NCBI RefSeq assembly: GCF_000439085.1
Contig: NZ_AUUA01000001.1
Span: 248,001-312,000 of the forward strand
DNA from: Leminorella grimontii ATCC 33999 = DSM 5078
Lineage (GTDB): Bacteria > Pseudomonadota > Gammaproteobacteria > Enterobacterales > Enterobacteriaceae
DNA length: 64,000 bases
Reading direction: 5' to 3'
The notes below the pieces were generated by a model. That model worked only from the letters and a program-made list of their open reading frames with translations, did no database searches and was not told the DNA's origin. This document shows positions 34,101-43,804 of the stretch, piece after piece. How positions within the stretch are numbered: position 1 is the stretch's first letter; each line of letters begins with the position of its first letter. Position numbers and translations under genes: made by a program.

Positions 34101-37100
34101 AGACCTCTCTGTCAACGGGAAGCGATACTTCTGCGCCGAGCAGCGCAACGGACTATGTGTCCTGCCTCGAGAATGAAAATCCCTCCGGCGCGGTTATTAC
34201 GATTGAAACCGTGAACGCAGGGCAGTGGAATGAAGGCCTGCAGGCGGCGAAGCTGCAAAAAGGGGAAACCTTGCCGCTGAAAGTGACGGTGAAAGACGGC
34301 GCCGGCAACCCTGTTCCGGGTGCCGCGTTTACGATTTCCCGCGGTGACGGCTATACCCGTCAGGGGGAAAAATACACCGCCGACAGCGGTAGCAGCGTCG
34401 TTTCGCCGGTAGTTATCGACGGCGAATCGCTAAACGACAGCTCGACAAAAATTGGCGGCCTGACGGGGGCCGACGGCAGCAAAATTATCAACGTCACCCG
34501 CCCGGATGCGCCCGGTACAAAAACCGCAATCAGCGTGGCGCTGTATAACGATGCCAGCGTAACGGACAGCATTGACACTATCTTTACCGTGGTGACCAGC
34601 CCGGACAGCGACAAGGCCACCATGTGGGGCCACATGCCTGAAACGGTAACGGCGGCGGACGGTACGGTATTTAAGCGTCCTCTTTTGATGGCGGAACTCC
34701 CCGAGGGCGTTAGCAAGAACGCATATAAGGAAAACAACGAGGATTGGGCAACGGTAGACTTTGAGGTTATTAAGGATGCCTGCGGCCCTGCCTATGTGCC
34801 AACGCTTGACGCCATGCAGTCGCTGTACGACGCCTGGCCCAACGGCGCGATTAACCTGCAAAAGGGGTGGCCCGTTGTCGGCAAAGCCTATCAGACGGGA
34901 ACAACCGACCTTACCAAGTCTTTTGATAACCGCTATGCCAAGTCTATTAACATGGAAAACGGCAGCGCTAAGACCAGCCTCTGGAATGAAAAGCTCTACT
35001 TCGTTTGCCAACAAAGTCCGCACGCGGCGGCGACGCAGTTAACGATTTCCTCAAGTCGATATAAAGAGAGCGACGGCTTCGCTAAGGCGAAGGTAGGTGA
35101 AACAATACCTGTAACGATAACGACGCTGGACGCACAGGGCAATCCGGTCGGCAATACTCCGGTTATCTTCAAGCGCGGCGACAGCGTTGGGCGCGCCAAC
35201 CGGGAGGTAAACGCCTCTCAGGCGGCGGTGATTTACATTAACCATACGGATGGGCGCAACAGCGGCGTTGAGTATTATACCGCCACCGGGCCGGACGGGT
35301 CGGTGACTCTGGATATCAGCCAGGACGACGGCGCCGGGTTTGAGACGCCGCTGTCGGCGTCAATAGAGCACTACGGCGCGACAACCGAGCAGACTATGCC
35401 GGTTGTTTTCACCGTAGTGACCAGCCCGGATACGCCGAAGGCTAACTACTGGGGCCATATGGCCGACACATTAACCTCCAGCGACGGCCTGGTCTACAAG
35501 CGCCCGCTGCTGGCCAGCGAATTCGCCTCTGCGCCGGGCAAGTCGTTCGCCATCACCAACGGCGATTATGACAAGGGCGAAACCTGGGGGCTTATTACCG
35601 TAACCAACGCCTGGAACGGCACTAACGACGGCTGCGGGCGCAGCTATTTGCCTACGGCGGCAAACCTTCAGGCGCTGTATAACACCTATCCGGACGGCGC
35701 GATGCGCACCGTTAACGGCTGGCCGGTGGTGAATAAAGGCAATGCCTATGTAACCCAGTTCTGGTGGGCGGGCGACTATGCTGCGCCGTCGTCGGAAAGC
35801 GCGCAGCTAGCCTATATGACGGTTAACCTGCTGAGCGGCGGCGATATCTCCACCACGACCAGCACGTCGGCTTACTATATGCAGAGTTGCCTGACTTCGC
35901 CGAAAAGCCTTGCTGGCAGCCTGATGCTGACGTTCGATAATTGGGATGAAGCAGCGGCAGCGGCGAAGGTAAAAAAGGGTGAAAAAATTTCTGCCACCGT
36001 CACCGTCAAGGACTCATCGGGTCAGCCGATGAAGGATCTGCTGGTGAAGATAAGCCGCAGCAATGCGCTTAAGCGCGACGGCGGGGTATATTCTACCTCC
36101 GGCGCGGATGACATTACGTTAAGTGACGTCATGCCCGCCGGCACGGCGTCATTCCTGATGGATACTGCTGCTAAGTACCTCTACGCGCTAACCGATGAAC
36201 AGGGACAGATTACCTTTAAGCTTTCTCAGGACAACACGGCGGGGTTGAAGACGACCATCACCGCCGAAACGACGGACGGCAGCGGACTTCAAGACAGTAA
36301 AGACGCTATCTTCACGGTAGTCACCAGCCCGGACAGCGATAAAGCGGCGATGTGGGGACACATGCCGGAGACGTTTACCAACAGCGCGGGCGTTGAGTTC
36401 AACCGGCCGCTGCTGAGGGCCGAGCTTTCTTCGACGTCAGATACGTCAGGCCTTTCTGCTAACAATGAGATCTGGTATACGTGGAGCCGTTATCCCAACC
36501 TGTATTTTAATTCTGCAAGCCCGTGCGATCGTTTAGGACTGCCGACGATGGACGATCTGCAAACGTTGTATAACGACCATCCGAACGGCGAGCTGGCTAC
36601 CGAATTTGGCTTACCGGTTGCGTCGGGCGCCTACTGGGGCGCTGGGAATTCTATACCGACCGACGACAGACGGGGCAGCCAGTTCCAGTACATACAGTTA
36701 AATAACGGCGCGACGAAAGCTACTGCTGCCAATACGGCAACGGCGCAGCTTTGCCTGACGAAACGCAGAAACCTGACGTTAACGCTAAGCTCCACGGCGT
36801 TTGATGCTGCCAAATCTGCGGCGGTGGCGAAAAAAGGCGAAACAATTCCGCTAACGATCGCTGTCGCCAACGATGCGGGCGTACCACAGCCGGATATCAC
36901 AGTACGGTTAGGCAGAAGTTATTCGACTGGCCGAGCGAGCGGCAGCGATACGACTTCCGCCAGCAGTATGTTATTAACCCCAGTATCACCCGCTTCGGAT
37001 GCAATAACGTTTGCCTATACCTCTTCGACAGATGCTCGAGGATATTGGTACGGCGTGACGGACGCTAACGGAAAAATCCAGCTAGAACTCGCTCAGAATG

Positions 37101-40100
37101 ACGGTATTGGACTGAAAACGCCGCTACAGGCGATACTGTCTGACGATCCGCCGACTAAAAGCGATTTGGATGCTATTTTCACCGTCATCACCAGCCCGGA
37201 CAGCGATAAGGCTCAGATGTGGGGCCATATGCCGGAAACGGTCACTAACAGCGCCGGCGTCAAGTTCTATCGACCAATGTTGGTCGGAGAAGCGCCGCTA
37301 ACCAGCTATTCCTATACCTACAATAACGAAAAATGGCCGTTGATTAACATATCCGGTATACAGCAGGAGGGCGTCACAGCCTGTGATGCCGCCCATCAGC
37401 CGCTAATGAGCGATCTGCAAACGCTGTATAGCGATAATCCGAACGGCTCGATTGAGACCGAGTTCGGCTGGCCGGTGAAATCGAATAAATACTGGTGGGC
37501 GGCCGACAGGGCGGAAAGCACCGGATACTACCAATATCTTAATTTAAATACCGGCGGCAAGGGTTCAGACAGCTCAACGGGAAGCTACAACGCTCAAGTT
37601 TGTCTGGTTGACGCGCACGCTCTGCTACCGGCGACGATTGAGCTGACGTCCAGCGAGTTTAATGAAAGCACTCAGGTAGCTAAAACGAAGAAAGGGGGAG
37701 AAATTCCGCTGACCGTAACGGTGAAAGATTCCGCGGGGAATCCTGCGCCGAATGCGGCATTTACGATTTCTCGAGGCGATAGCCTGTCCCGCAGCGGCGT
37801 AGTCAAGCAGTCGGATGCTTACGGCGGTACGGATGACATCACGCTGCAAGAGCTCACCCCTGCCGCGGGAACGGCTTCAATGACCACGACCAGCGTTGTG
37901 TTTAGCGGCGTTACCGGCGCCGACGGTACGGCAACGTTTAGCCTCAGACAGGATTCGACAATGGGGTTGAAGACGAAGATAACGGCGACGCTTGATAACT
38001 ATCCTAATCCGACCTCCTCTATTGACACGATATTTACCGTAGTCACCAGCCCGGATACGGACAAGGCACAGTTCTGGGGTCACATGCCTGAAACGGTAAT
38101 GAGCAGCGACGGCGTTGAATTCCATCGCCCGCTGTTGGCAGCCGAGGTTCAGTCAAAAGACGGTACGTTTAGCTCTCCGGGTGGAAACGAGCTTTGGCCG
38201 CTGTTTAACCATAACTGGCCGGGGCTGGCGGAAAAAACGGCCTGCGGCGAGACCTACCAACCAACGCAGGAAGAGCTGAAAACGCTCTATAGCGATCATC
38301 CAAACGGCACGCTGGAAACGCTGTACGGCTGGCCGGTGTCGAACGCCAGCGCCGGTTGGTGGGCGCTTCCCGAACCTTACGCGTGGATGTATCCGTACGT
38401 TCATCTGAAAACCGGCGCGACCGGCACGAAGAGCTCAACCGATAATCAGGCTTTGGTATGTCTGGTCAATCCGCATCCCGCGACGCCGACCAGTATCACC
38501 GTGACTTCACCCGATATGGATACGGCTAAGAACGCAGCGGTGGCCAAGAAAGGCGAAACGATAGACGTGGTGGTGACGGCAAGAGACGCGTCGGGCGACC
38601 CCGTCGGCAACGCGCCCTTTGTTCTTAGCCGGGGCGCCAGCGCCGATAGGCAGGGTAGCGAAGAAAAAGACGTTCAACTATCGAAGATAGGGGTACAGCT
38701 AGGTACGGCAGCGGTACAAAATATCGTCGTTGGCGACGTATACCAAGGCGTAACCGGCGCGGATGGCTCGGTTACGCTGAAGATAACGCAGGATAATAGT
38801 GACGGACTGAGGACGCTGCTTATCGCCCAGCTAAGGGACAACAATACGGTTTGGCAGGAGCTGCCGGTGATTTTCACCGTAGTGACCAGCCCGGATACGG
38901 ACAAAGCCCGGTATTGGGGCCACATGCCGGAAACGGTGACCAACGGCAACGGCGTCAAGTTCCATCGCCCTCAGCTGTTGGCGGAGATGCCCTCCGACAA
39001 AGCAAACTATAGCTCCTACGTATCCAACGGGGAAACGTGGCCAGCCATTGCGGCGTCAAAAGTGGAAAGCGAAGGCATCGTTAACTGTAGCGAAGCCTAT
39101 CGGCCACTATTCGAAGAGCTGCAGTCGCTGTACGACCGATATCCGGCAGGTGCGCTTAATACCCAGTTCGGCTGGCCGGTCGATGGGCAAGACAACTATT
39201 GGTGGGCCGTTGATGCGGACGAGGCGACCCACTTCCGTCAGGCCCTAAACCTGGAGAGCGGCCAGAAGCATACAACCTCTTCGTCGTCTTCAGCCTACAG
39301 GCAGGCATGTCTGGTTGATCCGCACGCCTCGACGGCGGCCAGCATTACGCTGACGTCAACGAATATGGATACGGCTAAAGACGCCGCGGTGGCTAAAAAA
39401 GGCGAGGCTCTTGCTCTCACCGTAACGGTAAAAGACAGCGCGGGTAATCCTCTGGCCAATCAGGCATTCACGCTGTCGCGCGGCGATTCGCGCAACCGGG
39501 CTGGCGAGGTAGTGACTGACGGCAGCGTGGAGGCGGAAAATGGCGCCGACGATCTGGTTCTTCAGGAGCTGACGCCTTCCAGCGCTTCCAGCGCCATGAC
39601 GGCCAGCGGCAACGTTTTTAGCGGTACGACCGGCGCCGACGGCACGGCGACGTTTACTCTGCATCAGGATAAGAGCCTGGGGCTGAAAACGCCGCTGACG
39701 GCCAAGCTGACGAACAACGCTTCAGCGCAGGCCTCGCTGGACGCGACGTTTACGGTATTAACCAGCCCGGATACGGACAAAGCGCTGTACTGGGGCCACA
39801 TGCCGGATACGGCAACAGCAAACGGTAAGACGCTGCATCGCCCCTTGTTGGTCGCCGAGCTGCCTTCGGGGGCCACGTCGCCTCTACACGTCTTGATGAA
39901 TAAAGAAACCTGGGCAATGGCCCACACGGTTGACGCGAATACTTGGGATCTTGCCGCGCAGTGCGGCAGCCTGAGTAACGCGCCGGATATTAACGTTCTA
40001 CAGGCTTTGCATTCAACGTTTAGTTCATTGGGCTGGCCCACGACGACAAGCTATACCTATCTGTCTCGGACGACGAGCAGCAAGTATTACTGTGGCTATA

Positions 40101-40174
40101 ACGAGTCAAGCGGAAGCAGCAGCTGCTATATCGATGCGAAAACGACGGCGGGCTTTGCGGCATGTTTGCAGTAA
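31148..40174 (+). CDS. RatB-like giant repeat adhesin (DUF823 family)
   Basis: A 3008-residue secreted protein. The N-terminal hydrophobic segment (AFLIVLTAAILLFCTLANA) acts as a signal; either ATG 31148 or ATG 31175 could start it. An N-terminal domain of about 200 residues is followed by ten modules of about 280 residues. Each module is an Ig-like half (AKxKxGExIPLTVTVKDxxGNPxPxxxF) and a DUF823 half starting TSPDxDKAxxWGHMPE and containing a conserved cysteine and LYxxxPxGxxxxxxGWP. This matches Salmonella RatB/RatA of the CS54 island, next to sinH and sinI. No C-terminal anchor is visible, so it may be shed or held by the outer-membrane partner. Function is unproven; adhesion is the usual inference. 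Confidence 0.85.
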   Translation: MKRIENRTDMNRNNPSSVNKREGLSGAFLIVLTAAILLFCTLANASGWQALDVSTSAINGTSPVADGAEIPIYLNDKLLDSKDAVSVDFSVKPGEFSANAALDAVTLANPQDVEGDLFAVPPQVRWENSSQPDFSLVWADAATPETPLNPQPAANLSFCAQNLAGRSLVVWPQIEQSAQAAILNLFTTTGSPNSGSVPLLEQRVMVNVAAAKNEPISVKANHFDAGLNAAKVKVGESITLTVTTKDCAGNAIGNAPFVITRSDALNRQGGINNASPVHVGDTELTSSTTEYHGVTDASGSATVTVTQNDGPGVKTTLHVRPQNNGALSDSVDVIFTVKTSPDTDKATMWGHMAESASANGYTFYRPKLAAEASGADATIVDHNETWARFDWYSAKGQCDILPDIRQLGALIVAQGSHTVQESLGWPLQDNYYWSSSPGFSGYHEIVDMLNKSAESAKDSEIHLASCVDQAAPEVTPKILLTSNNFDSTLEAAKAKVGESITMKLSVIDSATGEKLPYRYFTLTIGSATNRKGETNAEWEKSPVVAAGEGLRSETSHRYEGMTDVNGEATLVFTQNEGAGVRTPITAGLREGNPNTYTTDVIFTVVTSPDTDKARMWGHMQGVVNAGNIYKRPMLADEAEHKTGLFRENDEDWATFNSLDAAVSQCGVGQVPDVSSLENLYSANASNQMEIKYGWPTEGYDYLAADNDGSNFHHVDLSNGNESGFSGGQPNYLTCSGNELITVMSVEAEGSEKRQATAKVGDNIILPLRSLNALNNQPVPNARFTVTVSQGVNRKGLVTGFDDATDGKLVIDGASYGASQASTVYSGITDEQGYARLTIAQPQGVGLRTPLKIEPLNSLITTPITYNVIFTVPTSPDSPSAQMWGHMSDVITVGSDVFSRPKLADEAPAAGVTQKENNETWARVNHDDASGRVDTGGCALNHLPRLDQLSALYSANSGNKINTEHGWPVLYGYWSSTPAGTSTWKETSLSTGSDTSAPSSATDYVSCLENENPSGAVITIETVNAGQWNEGLQAAKLQKGETLPLKVTVKDGAGNPVPGAAFTISRGDGYTRQGEKYTADSGSSVVSPVVIDGESLNDSSTKIGGLTGADGSKIINVTRPDAPGTKTAISVALYNDASVTDSIDTIFTVVTSPDSDKATMWGHMPETVTAADGTVFKRPLLMAELPEGVSKNAYKENNEDWATVDFEVIKDACGPAYVPTLDAMQSLYDAWPNGAINLQKGWPVVGKAYQTGTTDLTKSFDNRYAKSINMENGSAKTSLWNEKLYFVCQQSPHAAATQLTISSSRYKESDGFAKAKVGETIPVTITTLDAQGNPVGNTPVIFKRGDSVGRANREVNASQAAVIYINHTDGRNSGVEYYTATGPDGSVTLDISQDDGAGFETPLSASIEHYGATTEQTMPVVFTVVTSPDTPKANYWGHMADTLTSSDGLVYKRPLLASEFASAPGKSFAITNGDYDKGETWGLITVTNAWNGTNDGCGRSYLPTAANLQALYNTYPDGAMRTVNGWPVVNKGNAYVTQFWWAGDYAAPSSESAQLAYMTVNLLSGGDISTTTSTSAYYMQSCLTSPKSLAGSLMLTFDNWDEAAAAAKVKKGEKISATVTVKDSSGQPMKDLLVKISRSNALKRDGGVYSTSGADDITLSDVMPAGTASFLMDTAAKYLYALTDEQGQITFKLSQDNTAGLKTTITAETTDGSGLQDSKDAIFTVVTSPDSDKAAMWGHMPETFTNSAGVEFNRPLLRAELSSTSDTSGLSANNEIWYTWSRYPNLYFNSASPCDRLGLPTMDDLQTLYNDHPNGELATEFGLPVASGAYWGAGNSIPTDDRRGSQFQYIQLNNGATKATAANTATAQLCLTKRRNLTLTLSSTAFDAAKSAAVAKKGETIPLTIAVANDAGVPQPDITVRLGRSYSTGRASGSDTTSASSMLLTPVSPASDAITFAYTSSTDARGYWYGVTDANGKIQLELAQNDGIGLKTPLQAILSDDPPTKSDLDAIFTVITSPDSDKAQMWGHMPETVTNSAGVKFYRPMLVGEAPLTSYSYTYNNEKWPLINISGIQQEGVTACDAAHQPLMSDLQTLYSDNPNGSIETEFGWPVKSNKYWWAADRAESTGYYQYLNLNTGGKGSDSSTGSYNAQVCLVDAHALLPATIELTSSEFNESTQVAKTKKGGEIPLTVTVKDSAGNPAPNAAFTISRGDSLSRSGVVKQSDAYGGTDDITLQELTPAAGTASMTTTSVVFSGVTGADGTATFSLRQDSTMGLKTKITATLDNYPNPTSSIDTIFTVVTSPDTDKAQFWGHMPETVMSSDGVEFHRPLLAAEVQSKDGTFSSPGGNELWPLFNHNWPGLAEKTACGETYQPTQEELKTLYSDHPNGTLETLYGWPVSNASAGWWALPEPYAWMYPYVHLKTGATGTKSSTDNQALVCLVNPHPATPTSITVTSPDMDTAKNAAVAKKGETIDVVVTARDASGDPVGNAPFVLSRGASADRQGSEEKDVQLSKIGVQLGTAAVQNIVVGDVYQGVTGADGSVTLKITQDNSDGLRTLLIAQLRDNNTVWQELPVIFTVVTSPDTDKARYWGHMPETVTNGNGVKFHRPQLLAEMPSDKANYSSYVSNGETWPAIAASKVESEGIVNCSEAYRPLFEELQSLYDRYPAGALNTQFGWPVDGQDNYWWAVDADEATHFRQALNLESGQKHTTSSSSSAYRQACLVDPHASTAASITLTSTNMDTAKDAAVAKKGEALALTVTVKDSAGNPLANQAFTLSRGDSRNRAGEVVTDGSVEAENGADDLVLQELTPSSASSAMTASGNVFSGTTGADGTATFTLHQDKSLGLKTPLTAKLTNNASAQASLDATFTVLTSPDTDKALYWGHMPDTATANGKTLHRPLLVAELPSGATSPLHVLMNKETWAMAHTVDANTWDLAAQCGSLSNAPDINVLQALHSTFSSLGWPTTTSYTYLSRTTSSKYYCGYNESSGSSSCYIDAKTTAGFAACLQ
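32150..39850 (+). repeat. Ten tandem DUF823 modules inside the RatB-like gene
   Basis: The motif encoding TSPDxxKAxxWGHM recurs near 32165, 32965, 33765, 34600, 35425, 36325, 37190, 38045, 38885 and 39760, a period of about 800-900 bases. The DNA copies have diverged considerably and are matched mainly at protein level. Modules 4 and 6-9 look closest to each other, so they may be the most recent duplicates. Confidence 0.85.
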
Positions 40175-40275
40175 CTTTTTGATAAATAAGCTAGGTGAGC
40201 ATATTTTTATTTGATAAAATAATGAAATTATATCATAGGTAATTATTTGCTGGCGAAGTGAGGCAAAGGGATTGC

Positions 40276-42507
40276 ATGGGCGCACTTATTGAAAAATTGG
40301 GACGGCTATCAGGGAACGTCATTTCCGCAGCGCCAGGAATTGCGCTGTTGCTTTCGGCATTCGCCTATGGAGATACCTGGCATGAGCCCCATTCGTCGAC
40401 CGGAATGATTAACGGCACTGCGCCTTCAGCCGAGAGCGTCAGTATTCCCGTCGCTCTGAATGAAAGTTTGCTTAATATGGCTGAAGTTAACGCCGTGAGT
40501 TACGCTGCTAGACCAGATGACTTCAGTGCTGATACCCGTATTAATTCACTGACCGTGAATAATGCGTACGATGCCGAAGGCGATCTATTTTCTATTCCCC
40601 CAGAACTGCATTGGGAAGGTCAGGAGCCCACTATTGCATTGACGTGGGCTAACGCCGATACGCCGGAAACGCCGCTCGATCCGCAGCCAGTCAGCGATAA
40701 AAGCTTTTGCGAACAGGGAATGGCGGGGAGCCGCCTTGTCGTTTGGCCTGCCTTGGAACAATCTTCCGAGCCTCTGGCTCTGCTGCTCTTTACGCTTACC
40801 GGAGAGCCTAACTTTGGCCCCGTAGCGCTGTTCGGCCCACGCGTCAGGATTGACGTCGCGGCGGCAGCGGCTGCGCCAATTGCTATTGAATCAGACGCCT
40901 TTGATGAAGCGTTAAAGGCGGTAAAGGCAAAGGTGGGCGAAAGAATAACACTGACCATCACCACGCTCGGCTGCGACGGCAGCCCTTCTCCGAATACGGC
41001 GTTCGTTATTACCCGTAGCGATGCGGTTGACCGTCAGGGAGAGGTAAGTAGTTCTCCCGGCGTCTATATAGATAGCACCCCGCTTACCGGGACGACGAGC
41101 AAATATCAGGGCGTAACCGACGCGAACGGCAGGGCGACGGTGACGGTTAAACAGGACAACGGGTATGGCGTAAAAACCACGCTGACGGTAAGACCCAAGG
41201 CCAGTGCGAGCGAGGCGCTGCAGGCAAAGATAGACGTTATCTTTACGGTTATTACCAGCCCCGATACGCCGAAGGCGCATTTCTGGGGCCACATGCCGGA
41301 GACCATCACGGCCAGCGGCGGTTTGACGTTTGAACGTCCTCGCCTGACGGCGGAATTGCCCTCGCCGGGAGAGGCGGGTTCGGTTTATCTCAGTGGAGAG
41401 AATTGGGCGGAATTGACGTTTCCGCAGGCCGAAAAGGGCGTGAACGGCTGTGCCTCCGGCGCGCTGCCCTTTATGAAAGAGCTGAAGGCGCTGTATGATG
41501 AATACCCTTCCGGTAAGCTGAAAAAGACGTTTGGCCTGCCAGATCGGGCGTATTGGACTGGGGATGCCAAACGACAAGGGTCTACGGTATCGCGTCAAAT
41601 TATTCAATTGTCGACGGGGGTAAAGAATACCGTTTCGTTATCCAATAGTAATAGCACGCAATGGATGTTTATGTGCCTACGAGAAGGCTCTCATCCACAG
41701 CCTGCGGTTATGGAGGTGACGTCCCCCAGTTGGGATGCGAACAGGTCGGCTATCTATGCCAAGAAAGACGAAGACGTTTCAATAACGGTGACCGTCCGAT
41801 CTGCTGACGGCAGGCCGGTTGAAGGCGCTCCGTTTGCGATGCAAAGGAGAGAGACAATAACGCGTTCAGGCATCGCGAGCAAGCCGGCTAACCTGTTGGT
41901 TACGCCCGTGGCGCCGAGTGGGCAGAGTGCGGGTTTATATTCTTCCCCTTGGTACGGCGTTACCAATGCTAACGGTCAGGCTGAAATATCGATTTCCTTT
42001 ACTGGGACCAGCGGGTATGCGGGGCTTAAGGATCTTATGGCCTTTACGATGCAGGATGCAGACGGCGTTGAGCAAACGACCAACCTGATTTTTGCGTCGC
42101 CAAACAGCCCTGACTCGGATAAGGCAACCTATTGGGGATACATGCCGGATACCGTTGAAATCAATGGAAAGACGTTGCGTCGTCCTCCAATAGTGGCGGA
42201 GGCGCAGCTTCCCCCCGCGTGGACCTACGACGGTATTAATGGTGATGAATTCTGGGCCTACAGCTACTACGAGCGAGAGGACAAGCTGAACGCCGTTGCG
42301 CAGTGCGGCTCGATTGATAACCTGCCGGATATAGACGATCTGACGGCGCTAAAATCCATTGTCAAAACGCTCCATTGGCCGGACGGCGACTATTTGACTA
42401 AAAGTACCAACGATAAGGGTGAGTATTGTACTTACAACAACTATATGAACTGTGGCTCTTCCACGCAGGCTTCTGGCAGAGGCCTGGTAGCCTGCGTGGA
42501 AAAATAG
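40276..42507 (+). CDS. RatA-like paralogue, two DUF823 modules
   Basis: A 743-residue secreted protein. AAAGGG six bases upstream selects ATG 40276 over the GTG at 40258. The N-terminal domain aligns with that of the RatB-like protein (INGTAPSAESVSIPVALNE, EGDLFSIPPELHWEG, ADTPETPLDPQP, SRLVVWPALEQ), followed by two Ig-DUF823 modules. The second has NSPDSDKATYWGYMPD, a relaxed version of the motif. It lies 101 bases after the giant gene in the same direction. It looks like a short paralogue that either never expanded its repeats or lost them. Confidence 0.82.
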   Translation: MGALIEKLGRLSGNVISAAPGIALLLSAFAYGDTWHEPHSSTGMINGTAPSAESVSIPVALNESLLNMAEVNAVSYAARPDDFSADTRINSLTVNNAYDAEGDLFSIPPELHWEGQEPTIALTWANADTPETPLDPQPVSDKSFCEQGMAGSRLVVWPALEQSSEPLALLLFTLTGEPNFGPVALFGPRVRIDVAAAAAAPIAIESDAFDEALKAVKAKVGERITLTITTLGCDGSPSPNTAFVITRSDAVDRQGEVSSSPGVYIDSTPLTGTTSKYQGVTDANGRATVTVKQDNGYGVKTTLTVRPKASASEALQAKIDVIFTVITSPDTPKAHFWGHMPETITASGGLTFERPRLTAELPSPGEAGSVYLSGENWAELTFPQAEKGVNGCASGALPFMKELKALYDEYPSGKLKKTFGLPDRAYWTGDAKRQGSTVSRQIIQLSTGVKNTVSLSNSNSTQWMFMCLREGSHPQPAVMEVTSPSWDANRSAIYAKKDEDVSITVTVRSADGRPVEGAPFAMQRRETITRSGIASKPANLLVTPVAPSGQSAGLYSSPWYGVTNANGQAEISISFTGTSGYAGLKDLMAFTMQDADGVEQTTNLIFASPNSPDSDKATYWGYMPDTVEINGKTLRRPPIVAEAQLPPAWTYDGINGDEFWAYSYYEREDKLNAVAQCGSIDNLPDIDDLTALKSIVKTLHWPDGDYLTKSTNDKGEYCTYNNYMNCGSSTQASGRGLVACVEK

Positions 42508-42642
42508 ACATTTCTTATCTAAAGGCGCTTCGGTAAACGTCAACCGGCGTTGGCAAAAAGGCGGAGGAGCATCCATCGTTCTTCCGCTTGTTCTATATTT
42601 TACCGATGAGCGTCGTCTTCGATAGACCTAGAAGGCGGCTTG

Positions 42643-43524
42643 TTATCCTTTAATCGCCATATAGATATCGGTAATCAGCTCGCTTTCCGGCGTATCGCAC
42701 GGGTTGTTGAGATAGATTTCAAACGCCGGCAGGTCGGCGCACTCATAGCCGCTGTTGGGCAACCACTGGCCATAAAAGGCGCCGTAGGCCTGTTCCAGCG
42801 TAGAGTAGGGGCCGACGTGGCGGTAGCGGGCGTAAAGCCCGGCCGCCAGCTGAATGGTCTGAATTCTTTCATCCTTCGGCGGCTCGGCGAGCGGCGCGTC
42901 AAAGGCGACGCAGGCGTCGGAATGGCACTGCGAGGGGAGCGTTACGGTGGGATCGTCATAATAAATGCCGATGCCGGCTCTGGCCCGCTCCTGCAGATTA
43001 TTCTCCATCACCCACTGCCACAGGGCATTAAATGCGCCGCTGATTTCATTATAGGGGCCGACGTGATGGACGCCGTAGACGGTTTCTTCCTGACGGTTTT
43101 CGATAGTGACGTTCACGCTGATAGTCTCCTGATTGATGGGGGGATAGAGCGGGGCGTGCGCCCCGTCGTTTGGCGATTTTCCCGCTTTTCTATACTGAGC
43201 GGGCGAGAGGCCGAACTGCGCTTTAAAAGCGCGTGAAAATGACTGCGGCGTTTCATAACCTGACGCCATAGCGATATCGGTGATGCTGCGCGCGCCGGAG
43301 GCGACGTAAGACGCCGCGCGGTCTAGCCTTAGGCGGCGGTGAGTGTCGGCAACGGTTTCTCCTACCAGCGAAGTGTAGATGCGGTGAAAGTGGTAGCGGG
43401 AAAAGGCGGACTCGCTGGCCAGCGCGTCGATGTTCACCGGCGCGTCCAGCGAGCGGGCAAGCAGCGCGTAAGACTTCCTGATGCGCTTTCGATACGCTTC
43501 CCGCGTGGCGGGCTTTTTCATCAT
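42643..43524 (-). CDS. AraC-family regulator with GyrI-like effector domain
   Basis: A 293-residue protein. Residues about 10-115 form the double-HTH AraC domain (INIDALASESAFSRYHFHR-type first helix pair, then SITDIAMASGYETPQSFSRA and FGLSPAQYRK). Residues 138-293 form a GyrI/SbmC-like ligand-binding domain (ETVYGVHHVGPYNEISGAF; YARYRHVGPYSTLEQAY; FEIYLNNP), the Rob/TipAS-type arrangement that binds small hydrophobic or cationic molecules. It converges on the RatA-like gene and is a single-gene unit. A free-standing GyrI-like paralogue of the second half lies at 50138-50614. Its ligand is unknown; drug or stress response is the usual role. Confidence 0.88.
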   Translation of the reverse strand: MMKKPATREAYRKRIRKSYALLARSLDAPVNIDALASESAFSRYHFHRIYTSLVGETVADTHRRLRLDRAASYVASGARSITDIAMASGYETPQSFSRAFKAQFGLSPAQYRKAGKSPNDGAHAPLYPPINQETISVNVTIENRQEETVYGVHHVGPYNEISGAFNALWQWVMENNLQERARAGIGIYYDDPTVTLPSQCHSDACVAFDAPLAEPPKDERIQTIQLAAGLYARYRHVGPYSTLEQAYGAFYGQWLPNSGYECADLPAFEIYLNNPCDTPESELITDIYMAIKG

Positions 43525-43804
43525 GACGTGGCGCCTTCCTTAGTAAATTTATATGGAAGTATAACCAGTACTTTTAACCCAAACTTATCCCGTATTGCGA
43601 AAATGTGCGTTTGCTCGCGGTTGAATTTGAAAGGGATGGGTTCTAAGTGGTGGTTAGAAGAGGAGGGCAAACGGAACGTTCGCCCAGCGTGTTATCGGCA
43701 TAGCTGAATTTGATTGACGAGGTGAAAGGCTTACCCATTATGCGGTCTGCCCGGAGACCCGCGCCATGGCTAACGGCAGCGCGGGAAGCCCCTCAGAAAA
43801 CGTT

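Noticed and set aside
31148-40174. Periodic repeats in this region as a CRISPR or satellite array.
   Set aside because: The period is about 850 bases, the copies are diverged, and the whole is one open reading frame encoding protein modules.
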